Shown: in pieces, positions 6,994-14,175 of the stretch | Layout of the letters: every line of letters starts with the position of its first letter | Position numbering within the stretch: the first letter of the stretch is position 1 | Program-made: the position numbers and the translations under genes | DNA from: CAZGTQ01 sp964528575 | GTDB taxonomy: Bacteria; Planctomycetota; UBA1135; GCA-002686595 | Reading direction: 5' to 3' | NCBI GenBank assembly: GCA_964528575.1 | Contig: CAZGTQ010000234.1 | Location: 1-22,445, forward strand | DNA: 22,445 bases | The notes under the pieces: model-generated | The model's database searches: none | Seen by the model: the letters and a program-made list of their open reading frames with translations, nothing else | Told to the model about the DNA's origin: nothing

Positions 6994-7227
6994 GTGGGGA
7001 ATCCTCTCCCCGGGCCCGTCGACGAGTGGTTCAAACCTCTCGCCGCGGGTCCGGGGGGAACATCAGATCGCTGAATCTTTCGGATGTTCACCAACGGCCT
7101 CCCGCCGGGGACGTAAAGGAGGCCGGAACAACGGGTCGGTTCGTGGGGAAACAGTCGACCCGAAGGCGAATCCAGTTCCGAACATCCTGAGGCAAAGGGC
7201 CCCGGCGGCAGCCGGGGCCCTTTGCCT
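6994..7227 (+). ncRNA. Candidate structured non-coding RNA or leader of unknown class
   Basis: A chain of strong hairpins in gene-free DNA. Hairpin A: 7008-7019 pairs with 7045-7056 over 12 bp with two G-U pairs. Inside it CGAG-T-GGT-TCAA-ACC-T-CTCG (7023-7042) forms a hairpin broken only by a T/T mismatch. Hairpin B: GAACATC 7058-7064 with GATGTTC 7083-7089, plus AGAT/ATCT inside. Hairpin C: CGGCCTCC 7095-7102 with GGAGGCCG 7118-7125. Hairpin D: CGGGTCG 7132-7138 with CGACCCG 7156-7162. Hairpin E is the 17-bp stem ending at 7227. GGATGTTC (7082-7089) can instead pair with GAACATCC (7180-7187), enclosing C and D. The plus strand is inferred from the terminal hairpin and the lack of another source for it. 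The 5' end is unknown. I found no conserved core of RNase P RNA, tmRNA, SRP RNA, 6S RNA, 5S rRNA, tRNA, or TPP, SAM, cobalamin, FMN or c-di-GMP riboswitches. Confidence 0.5.
7190..7227 (+). terminator. 17-bp perfect terminator-like hairpin
   Basis: AGGCAAAGGGCCCCGGC (7190-7206) is perfectly complementary to GCCGGGGCCCTTTGCCT (7211-7227) across a GGCA tetraloop. It is the strongest inverted repeat in the window. ATTTGG follows, which is a weak T-run. It closes the structured region and lies 92 bp before the epimerase start, so it could end a small RNA or act as an attenuator for the epimerase. Confidence 0.75.
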
Positions 7228-7239
7228 ATTTGGCGCCCT

Positions 7240-7263
7240 GGCGGCAGCCGGGGCCCTTTGCCT
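7240..7263 (+). repeat. Second copy of the 3' half of the terminator hairpin
   Basis: The 24-nt sequence 7204-7227 (loop and 3' arm of the hairpin) recurs exactly at 7240-7263. Here the 5' arm is degenerate: GCCCTGGC (7235-7242) can pair with GCCGGGGC (7247-7254) over 8 bp with one G-U pair. TTTGCCTTTCTGGG follows. It looks like a partial duplication that makes a back-up terminator. Confidence 0.8.
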
Positions 7264-7319
7264 TTCTGGGCGCGCGTGCCTATTGGGACCGCGGTTGCAG
7301 CCCGCTAGGCTCCGCGCGC

Positions 7320-8330
7320 ATGTCCCTGTACGTCGTCACCGGCGGAGCCGGCTTCATCGGCTCGCACCTCGTCGCTGCGCTCGTCGCGCGAGGCGACCGC
7401 GTTCGCGTGCTCGACGACCTCTCGAGCGGCGAGCGAGCGAACCTCGAGCCGCACCTCGAGCCGCTCGGTCGCACACGACGCGGAGGCGAGCGCGGGAGCG
7501 GCGCGCCGGTCGAGCTCGTCGTCGGCGACGTGACCGACCCGGCGGCGCTCCGCGGCCTGTGCGAGGGTGCCCGCGGCGTCTTCCACGAGGCGGCGCAGGT
7601 CTCGGTGCCGCGCAGCATCGAGGACCCCGAGCGCAGCTTCGAGGTCAACGCGCTGGGGACCTTGCGCGTGCTCGAGGCGGCCCGCGCCGCCGGGACCGAG
7701 CGCGTCGTCTTCGCCGCTTCGTCCGCCGCCTACGGGAACGCCGAATCGCTCCCCAAGACCGAGGAGATGCCGCCCGCGCCGCTCTCGCCGTACGCCGCCG
7801 GCAAGCTCGCCGCGGAGCAGCTCCTGCGCGTCTGGGGCGAGGTCTGGGGAATGCGCACGGTTTCCTTGCGCTACTTCAACGTCTTCGGACCGCGCCAGCG
7901 CGACGACAGCCCCTACACCGGCGTCATCGCGATCTTCGCGCGCGCTCTGCTCGAGGGCCGCGCGCCGACGATCCACGGCGACGGCGAGCAGTCGCGCGAT
8001 TTCACCTACGTCGACAACGCCGTGCAGGCGAACCTGCTCGCGATGGACGCCGACGTGGCGCCCGGCCGCGTCTACAACGTCGGCGGCGGCGAGCGGATCA
8101 CGATCAACGAGCTCGTCGCCGCGATGGCCGAGCTCGCCGGCGCGCGCGTCGAGCCCGTGTACCGCGCGACGCGGGCGGGCGACGTGCGTCACAGCCTCGC
8201 GTCGCTCGAGCGCATCGGCACGGAGCTCGGCTATGCGCCCCGCGTCGACTGGCGCACGGGTCTCGAGCGCACGCTCGCGTGGTACCGCGAGCGGGCGGCC
8301 GGCGCGGCGGCCGGCCGGCCTGGCGGCTGA
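7320..8330 (+). CDS. UDP-sugar 4-epimerase, WbpP/WbgU-like (SDR family)
   Basis: A 336-aa extended short-chain dehydrogenase/reductase predicted to invert C4 of a UDP-hexose, most likely UDP-GlcNAc/UDP-GalNAc, for surface polysaccharide. The N-terminal Rossmann motif is TGGAGFIG (residues 7-14). Catalytic residues are Ser134 or Ser135 in FAASSAAYG, and Tyr158 and Lys162 in YAAGK. LRYFNVFGPRQ, GVIAIFARALLEGRAPTIHG and DGEQSRDFTYVDNAVQANLL are the signature of WbpP/WbgU-type epimerases rather than GalE. A small Arg/Gly-rich insertion lies at about residues 53-65. ATG at 7320 begins exactly at the Rossmann strand. The gene stands alone: the stop codon is inside a hairpin stem and the region upstream is the structured RNA candidate. 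The precise substrate cannot be read from sequence. Confidence 0.9.
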   Translation: MSLYVVTGGAGFIGSHLVAALVARGDRVRVLDDLSSGERANLEPHLEPLGRTRRGGERGSGAPVELVVGDVTDPAALRGLCEGARGVFHEAAQVSVPRSIEDPERSFEVNALGTLRVLEAARAAGTERVVFAASSAAYGNAESLPKTEEMPPAPLSPYAAGKLAAEQLLRVWGEVWGMRTVSLRYFNVFGPRQRDDSPYTGVIAIFARALLEGRAPTIHGDGEQSRDFTYVDNAVQANLLAMDADVAPGRVYNVGGGERITINELVAAMAELAGARVEPVYRATRAGDVRHSLASLERIGTELGYAPRVDWRTGLERTLAWYRERAAGAAAGRPGG

Positions 8331-8356
8331 GCTTCAGCGCGCAACGCTGAAGCTCA
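8328..8356. terminator. 12-bp hairpin starting at the epimerase stop codon
   Basis: TGAGCTTCAGCG (8328-8339) pairs perfectly with CGCTGAAGCTCA (8345-8356) around a 5-nt loop. The TGA stop codon of the epimerase is the first three bases of the stem. No T-tract follows. Confidence 0.7.
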
Positions 8357-8374
8357 TCGAGCGGATCCTCGCCA

Positions 8375-8402
8375 GTCTGGCCAGACGAGCTTCTGGCCAG
8401 AC
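8375..8402. terminator. 11-bp hairpin in the convergent gap
   Basis: GTCTGGCCAGA (8375-8385) pairs perfectly with TCTGGCCAGAC (8392-8402) around a 6-nt loop. It is the middle of three consecutive hairpins between convergent genes and can act in both directions. Confidence 0.65.
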
Positions 8403-8403
8403 G

Positions 8404-8434
8404 GAGCTGACCTTCGGCGCGCGCGCTTCAGCTC
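8404..8434 (-). terminator. Hairpin overlapping the stop codon of the zinc-ribbon gene
   Basis: GAGCTGA (8404-8410) pairs with TCAGCTC (8428-8434) around a 17-nt loop. 8428-8430 is the stop codon of the minus-strand gene, so the stop again lies in the stem, mirroring the epimerase side. Confidence 0.5.
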
Positions 8435-8622
8435 GCCGCGGTCTCGACGCGGCCGCTCGGCTCGCGCCGCGGCGCCTGGTCCGCCGGCACCAGCTCGACG
8501 TGGTCGCAGTAGGGCGCAGGGCACGCGAGCGCGACGATGCGCCGGTGGCCTCGCTCGCGCGCGTGCACCGGCACGAGCCGGTAATGGCAGCGCGGGCAAT
8601 GCGCCCGTTCGTGAGGGTTCAT
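8428..8622 (-). CDS. Small zinc-ribbon protein (64 aa), function unknown
   Basis: A 64-residue protein with four cysteines placed as a zinc ribbon: CPRC at residues 9-12 and C-x4-C (Cys34 and Cys39) in ALACPAPYCDHVEL. The spacer between the knuckles is basic (HARERGHRRI). ATG at 8622 is chosen because an AAGGA site lies 8 nt upstream and the cysteines begin directly after the start; an in-frame extension to 8751 is Arg/Pro/Ser-rich and family-less. The gene is single, convergent with the epimerase and divergent from pckA. Proteins like this can bind nucleic acid or act as small metal-binding adaptors. I do not recognise a specific family. Confidence 0.65.
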   Translation of the reverse strand: MNPHERAHCPRCHYRLVPVHARERGHRRIVALACPAPYCDHVELVPADQAPRREPSGRVETAAS

Positions 8623-9013
8623 GGTTCTCGTCCTTGCCTGGATGCGCGGGGGCGTGTCCGGGATCGAGCCCGCGCCGGCGTGTAGCCGGGGGCTCGCTCG
8701 CGACGGACCGTCCCCGTTCCCGCTCCTTTCGGCCGAACCCGCCTCGCACACGAGGGGCGAAGCACCGATTCCGTCACCGGCACGGACTGCGTCACCCAGA
8801 GATCGCCGTAGGCGCCACCGAGGCGTCCGTCACGTCGCGGCGGGCTCACGTCGCGCGGCGGGCTCACGTCGCGCGCCGGGCACACGCCGAGGGGCGGCTT
8901 GGCGGCCGGGAGCCCGAGCGGATACGCTGTTCGCCCCTTTTTTCCCGCCGTTGGGCCGCCCTTCCCCGGAACGAGCCCCGGCGCGCCCCCCTTTGCCGGT
9001 CGTCGGAGAACCC
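8623..9013. other. Divergent regulatory region upstream of pckA
   Basis: This 391-bp gap between divergent genes holds a hairpin-like element (GAGCCC 8666-8671 with GGGCTC 8690-8695, and CGGC/GCCG inside) and three direct repeats at 8831-8882. Open frames through it look like noncoding shadows. No clear -35/-10 pair was found. Confidence 0.45.
8831..8882. repeat. Three direct repeats (16-18 bp) upstream of pckA
   Basis: Units start at 8831, 8847 and 8865. Each begins CACGTCGCG and continues with a CGGCGGGCT-like tail (the first unit is 2 bp shorter, the third ends CGCCGGGCA). They lie about 130-180 bp before the pckA start and could be operator sites for a regulator of gluconeogenesis, or a chance tandem duplication. 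Confidence 0.7.
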
Positions 9014-10672
<1,659 letters not shown>

Positions 10673-10680
10673 GGACGACC

Positions 10681-11073
10681 ATGAGCGAGCGCATGACCTT
10701 GTACAAGGAGGGCCTGGCGCTCTTCGGGGACCAGAAGAACCGGGAGGCGGTCGAGAAGTACCGCAAGGCGCTCGAGAGCGACCCCGACTGGACCGACTGC
10801 CTGCACGCGCTCGCGATGGCGCTCTCCCAGACCGGCGACCACGACCAGGCGATCGAGATCGGCAAGCGCATCGTCGAGCTCGATCCCGACGACGCGTTCG
10901 CGCACACGAGCCTCTCGATGTTCTACATGCGCAAGGGCATGATCGAGGAGGCCGAGGCCGAGGGCGCCAAGGCGCGCATGGTCTCCTGGAAGCAGGAGCT
11001 CAAGACGAACCCGAAGGCGCCGCCGCCCGCGGACTTCCGCCCGGGCACGGGCGACATGAACGTCGTCCAGTAG
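10681..11073 (+). CDS. Small TPR protein downstream of pckA
   Basis: A 130-aa soluble protein made mostly of two to three tetratricopeptide repeats: LYKEGLALFGDQKNREAVEK with YRKALESDPDW, then HALAMALSQTGDHDQAIEI with GKRIVELDPDD, then AHTSLSMFYMRKGMIEEAEAE. A short Pro-rich tail (KAPPPADFRPGTGDMNVVQ) follows. There is no signal peptide or membrane segment. The start is 8 bp after the pckA stop, indicating a two-gene operon. TPR domains bind other proteins, so a partner in central metabolism is conceivable, but none is shown by the sequence. The stop lies only 9 bp from the convergent sufT-like gene. Confidence 0.82.
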   Translation: MSERMTLYKEGLALFGDQKNREAVEKYRKALESDPDWTDCLHALAMALSQTGDHDQAIEIGKRIVELDPDDAFAHTSLSMFYMRKGMIEEAEAEGAKARMVSWKQELKTNPKAPPPADFRPGTGDMNVVQ

Positions 11074-11082
11074 CTCGCGCTA

Positions 11083-11403
11083 TCAGGCGGTCTCCGCTTC
11101 CTCGTCCTCGATGCCGAGGAGCTTGCGTCCCTCGGCCGAGATGAGCTGCGGCGACCACTGCGGGTCCCACACGATCTCGATGTTCGTGCCCTCGACGCCG
11201 TCGAGGGAGTTGACGCGGCGCTTCATCACGTCGGGGATCGTGCGCGCCTCGGGGCAGGCCTGCGACGTCAGCGTCATGCGGATGTTGCAGGTCGTGCCGT
11301 CGAGCTGCACGTCGTAGATGAGACCGAGGTCGACGACGTTGACCGGGATCTCGGGGTCGTAGACCTGGCGGAGCTCGGAGTAGACGTCTTCGATGGAGGC
11401 CAT
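11083..11403 (-). CDS. DUF59/MIP18-family protein (SufT-like, Fe-S cluster assembly)
   Basis: A 106-aa single-domain protein of the DUF59 (MIP18/PaaD/SufT) family, which helps mature iron-sulfur proteins. The signature DPEIPVNVVDLGLIYDV is at residues 16-32, and the conserved cysteine motif MTLTSQACPEA puts Cys50 at the usual reactive position. The C-terminal half has the expected IVWDPQWSPQLISAEGR, with the 'W.P.W....S..g...L' pattern. ATG at 11403 gives the normal N-terminus. No suf or isc genes are nearby, so it acts as a stand-alone factor or serves a remote SUF system. It lies 43 bp downstream of the hydrolase gene on the same strand and may be co-transcribed with it. Confidence 0.9.
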   Translation of the reverse strand: MASIEDVYSELRQVYDPEIPVNVVDLGLIYDVQLDGTTCNIRMTLTSQACPEARTIPDVMKRRVNSLDGVEGTNIEIVWDPQWSPQLISAEGRKLLGIEDEEAETA

Positions 11404-11446
11404 GGGGCGCTGGTCGTTCGGGTTGAGCGGTCGGAAGCGCGGTATC

Positions 11447-12496
11447 TTAGTTCGCGCCCCGGCCCCCGTGGACCAAATCGGTCGCCTTTCGCCCCTCGGC
11501 GGCGGCCCGCGCGAACTGGACGACCCGGCTCTCGGCCCAGTACCGATCCGCGTCGCCCGGCGCCGGCCTGCGTCCGACGAAGCCGCAATGCCCGCCGTGC
11601 TCGCTCGCGAGCAGTTGGACGTGCCCGGACGCCGTCGAGAGCCGCGCGAGCGGCTCGAAGGGCGCGAGCGGGTCGTCCTTCGCGTGCACGACGAGCGCCG
11701 GCACCCGCACCTGCTCGATGAGCGGGAGAGCGCTCGCCCGCTCGTAGTAGTCGTCGGACCCGGCGAATCCGCCGGCGGGCGCGGTATAGCGGTCGTCGAA
11801 CGCGCGCATCGTGCGAATCGCCGCGATGCCGCGCACGTCGTAGAGGTCGGGGAAGAGCCTCGCTTTCGTGCGCATCGCGCGTCCGAGGCTGCGCAGGAAC
11901 CACGCGCGGTAGATGCGGTTGGCGCCCACGCCGTCGATGCTGCGCGCGCACGAGGGGAGGTCGAGGGCGGAGGAGACGCCGGCGACGCCGGCGAGCTCGG
12001 GCGGAGCGTCGGAGCCGAGCTCGGCGGCCCACTTCAGCACGAGGTTCCCGCCGAGCGAGAACCCGGCGACGACGAGGCGCTCCACGCGGTCGCGCTCGAT
12101 CAGCTCGCGCACGACGGAGTCGAGATCCGTGGTGAGGCCCGAGTGGTACAGCGTCGGCGTCAGGTGCAGCGTGTCGCCGCAGTTGCGCACGTTCAGCCGC
12201 AGGACGTTGAAGCCGGCCGCCCGCGCCTTGGCCGCCGTCCCGCGCACGTAGCTCGAGTCGGCGCTCCCGACGAGGCCGTGCACGAGGACGAGCGTCGGGG
12301 CGCGGCGCGGCTCGCTCTGCCAGCGCGCGTACGCGACGACCTGCGTCTCGCCGTCGATCCGGAAGACGCGCCGCTCGCTCGCGTCCCGGAGCGGCCCGAG
12401 CCCGCGCCGCGGGAGCTGCGACGCGAGCGTCATCAAGTGCCCGTTCGCGAGCAGCGGGTGGGGCTCGAACGGGGGGAAGTCGATCGGCGGGCGCAT
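11447..12496 (-). CDS. YheT-like alpha/beta-fold hydrolase
   Basis: A 349-aa hydrolase of the YheT/ABHD1-3 group (COG0429), predicted to be an esterase or lipase. It begins MRPPIDFPPFEPHPLLANGH, and 'P..p...l.nGHlqT' is the family hallmark. The oxyanion region is LVLVHGLVGSADSSYVRG. The nucleophile is Ser147 in GFSLGGN. The acid is Asp274 or Asp275 in VVHAKDDPLAPF, and the base His300 or His303 in SEHGGHCGF. The start at 12496 fits the family; much longer upstream open frame has no coding character. There is no signal peptide. It is divergent from the radical SAM gene with only 27 bp between starts, so the two promoters must overlap. The natural substrate of this family is largely unknown. 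Confidence 0.9.
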   Translation of the reverse strand: MRPPIDFPPFEPHPLLANGHLMTLASQLPRRGLGPLRDASERRVFRIDGETQVVAYARWQSEPRRAPTLVLVHGLVGSADSSYVRGTAAKARAAGFNVLRLNVRNCGDTLHLTPTLYHSGLTTDLDSVVRELIERDRVERLVVAGFSLGGNLVLKWAAELGSDAPPELAGVAGVSSALDLPSCARSIDGVGANRIYRAWFLRSLGRAMRTKARLFPDLYDVRGIAAIRTMRAFDDRYTAPAGGFAGSDDYYERASALPLIEQVRVPALVVHAKDDPLAPFEPLARLSTASGHVQLLASEHGGHCGFVGRRPAPGDADRYWAESRVVQFARAAAEGRKATDLVHGGRGAN

Positions 12497-12523
12497 GGCT
12501 TGCACGTCACGTAGACTGGGCGC

Positions 12524-13405
12524 GTGATCCGCTACGAAGGCCAACTCTACCGACCGCCGTCCGAGGCGCGCAGCTTGATCCTGCAGGCGACGATCGGCTG
12601 CAGCTACAACGAGTGCACGTTCTGCGGCATGTACCGCGACAAGCGCTTCCGCGTGCGCCCGCTCGACGAGCTGCGCGCGGAGATCGCCTGGGCGCGCGAC
12701 CACCTGGGCCCGGACGTGCGCAAGGTGTTCCTCGCGGACGGGGACGCGCTCGTCGCCAAGGCGTCGTTCCTGCACGGCGTGCTCGACGCGCTGAACGACG
12801 CGTTCCCGAGCCTGCAGCGCGTGAGCTGCTACGCGTCGCCCCAGTCGCTGCAGGTGCGCAGCGTGGAGGAGATGCGCGCGCTGCGCGACGCGGGCCTCGT
12901 CCAGTACTACCTCGGCATCGAGAGCGGCCACGACGTCGTGCTCCAGCGCCTCGTCAAGGGCGTCGACGCCGCCGAGATGGTCCGGGTCGCGAGGAAGGCG
13001 CACGAGGCGGGCGTGCGCCTGTCGACGATGATCCTGCTCGGCGCCGGCGGGCGCGCGCTCTCGGACGAGCACGCCCGCGCCTCGGCCGCCGCCGTCAACG
13101 CGATCCAACCGCGCTTCGTCAGCACGCTCGTGATGACGCCGGTCGAGGACACGCCGCTGTGGGAGCAGAGCCTGCGCGGCGACGTCGACGAGCTCGCGCC
13201 GCTCGAGCTCGCGCGCGAGTTGCGCACGTTCGTCGCGAACCTCGAGCTCGAGGGCTCGATCTTTCGCTCGAACCACGCGAGCAACTACCTCGCGCTCGCC
13301 GGCACGCTCCCCAAGGACAAGGCCGCGCTGGTCGCGAAGCTCGACGCCGTGCTCGCAAACCCCGCGGCGGCGCGCTTCGTCCCCGACCGGCTGCGCGGGC
13401 TGTAG
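12524..13405 (+). CDS. Radical SAM protein with CX4CX2C cluster motif
   Basis: A 293-aa radical SAM enzyme. The 4Fe-4S ligands are Cys26, Cys31 and Cys34 in GCSYNECTFCGMY, so spacing is CX4CX2C rather than the common CX3CX2C. The same GCS.N.CTFC pattern is familiar from a subgroup of uncharacterised radical SAM proteins, so it is probably genuine. Later blocks fit the TIM barrel: KVFLADGDAL, VSCYASPQSL, GLVQYYLGIESGHDVVLQRL with KGV, and VRLSTMILLGAGG. There is no B12-binding or TRAM domain and no extra cysteine cluster. Translation starts at GTG 12524. The stop is 10 bp from the convergent membrane-protein gene. The reaction is not predictable; C-S or C-C bond chemistry on a small molecule or tRNA is possible. 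Confidence 0.86.
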   Translation: MIRYEGQLYRPPSEARSLILQATIGCSYNECTFCGMYRDKRFRVRPLDELRAEIAWARDHLGPDVRKVFLADGDALVAKASFLHGVLDALNDAFPSLQRVSCYASPQSLQVRSVEEMRALRDAGLVQYYLGIESGHDVVLQRLVKGVDAAEMVRVARKAHEAGVRLSTMILLGAGGRALSDEHARASAAAVNAIQPRFVSTLVMTPVEDTPLWEQSLRGDVDELAPLELARELRTFVANLELEGSIFRSNHASNYLALAGTLPKDKAALVAKLDAVLANPAAARFVPDRLRGL

Positions 13406-13415
13406 CGCGCGGGAC

Positions 13416-14150
13416 TCAGTTCGCGTCGACGTCCTGTAGGTACGCGATACGCGCAGCTCGATCGACCCTCGGTGCGACAGGATGTCGCGCCCCGCGCGGG
13501 AGGTGGACGAAGCGCTGCGCGTCGCCACGCGGGAGCCGATACGCCTCGTCGGCCCGCTGCAGCTCGTCCGTCGCGGGCCACCACGACGGTCCCGGGAACG
13601 TCGTGAGCGCTCGCGCGTCGTCGACGGGCTCGAGGCCATGGCCGCCGATGATCGCCTCGAGTGCGTCGTCGTCGTCGAAGCGGAAGCGCACGCACACCGC
13701 GTGCTCGCCCGGACCGGCCCACGCGCGCTGCGCGTAGAGGTCGCGCACCGAGGCCGGCGGCGCGAAGCCGAGCTCGGCCTCGAACGTCGCGCGCGCGCGC
13801 TCGGTGTCGGGCCCCTGCGAGCGCGACAGCGGCCACCGCTCGGCGAGCACGACCCACACGGCCGCGAACGCTCCCGCGGGCAGCCACGCGAGCACGAGCG
13901 CGAGCTTCGCGAGCCGCACCGTCCACCGCCGCCTTCCCGCGCGCACGACCCCGCGCCGCCCGAGCCACGCAAGCGCGACGAGCGCCGCCGGGACGCCGGC
14001 GAGCAAGGCGACGCCGGCGGCCTGGCGCAGCGGCGTCGCGCCGCCGTGCGCGACGACGAGCCAACACGCCGCGGCGACGGCGCACGCGGCGCTGCTCAGA
14101 CGAACGACGAGGCGCTCGCGCGCGGGCCGGTCGGAGGACGGGCGGTCCAC
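13416..14150 (-). CDS. Membrane protein of unknown function, last gene of the DUF1800/DUF1501 operon
   Basis: A 244-aa protein I do not recognise. It has three hydrophobic segments: LSSAACAVAAACWLVVAHGG at about residues 17-36, AAGVALLAGVPAALVALAWL at about 43-62, and LAKLALVLAWLPAGAFAAVW at about 78-97. A soluble domain of about 140 residues follows, with FEAELGFAPPASVRDLYAQR, CVRFRFDDDDALEAIIGGHG and FVHLPRGARHPVAPRV. That domain is probably extracytoplasmic. GTG at 14150 is chosen because a GGAG site lies 5 nt upstream and the first membrane segment follows; a longer open frame upstream overlaps the DUF1501 gene. The gap to DUF1501 is 25 bp, so co-transcription is likely. The soluble part resembles small domains in other uncharacterised membrane proteins, but no function is known to me. 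Confidence 0.68.
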   Translation of the reverse strand: MDRPSSDRPARERLVVRLSSAACAVAAACWLVVAHGGATPLRQAAGVALLAGVPAALVALAWLGRRGVVRAGRRRWTVRLAKLALVLAWLPAGAFAAVWVVLAERWPLSRSQGPDTERARATFEAELGFAPPASVRDLYAQRAWAGPGEHAVCVRFRFDDDDALEAIIGGHGLEPVDDARALTTFPGPSWWPATDELQRADEAYRLPRGDAQRFVHLPRGARHPVAPRVDRAARIAYLQDVDAN

Positions 14151-14175
14151 GTCCTCTCCATCGGCTGCCGGGCTC

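Noticed and set aside
7022..7042. A tRNA T-arm-like sequence (GGTTCAAACC)
   Set aside because: No acceptor stem, D-arm or anticodon arm can be placed around it. It is better explained as the inner hairpin of stem A.
6981..7060. A hammerhead ribozyme core (CTGAAGA fits CUGANGA)
   Set aside because: The required GAAA element after stem II is not in place and the three-stem arrangement cannot be drawn.
6609..7094. A 161-codon minus-strand frame, and overlapping plus-strand frames at 6159-7190 and 6667-7074
   Set aside because: All are Arg/Pro/Ser-rich, lack family motifs and overlap hairpin-rich DNA. I treat the region as noncoding.
8655..8680. A second T-arm-like stretch (CGGGATCGAGCCCG)
   Set aside because: The loop has 6 nt instead of 7 and no other tRNA arms are present.
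8428..8751. A longer 107-aa version of the zinc-ribbon protein
   Set aside because: The 43 extra residues are compositionally like noncoding DNA, and the internal ATG at 8622 has a good ribosome binding site.
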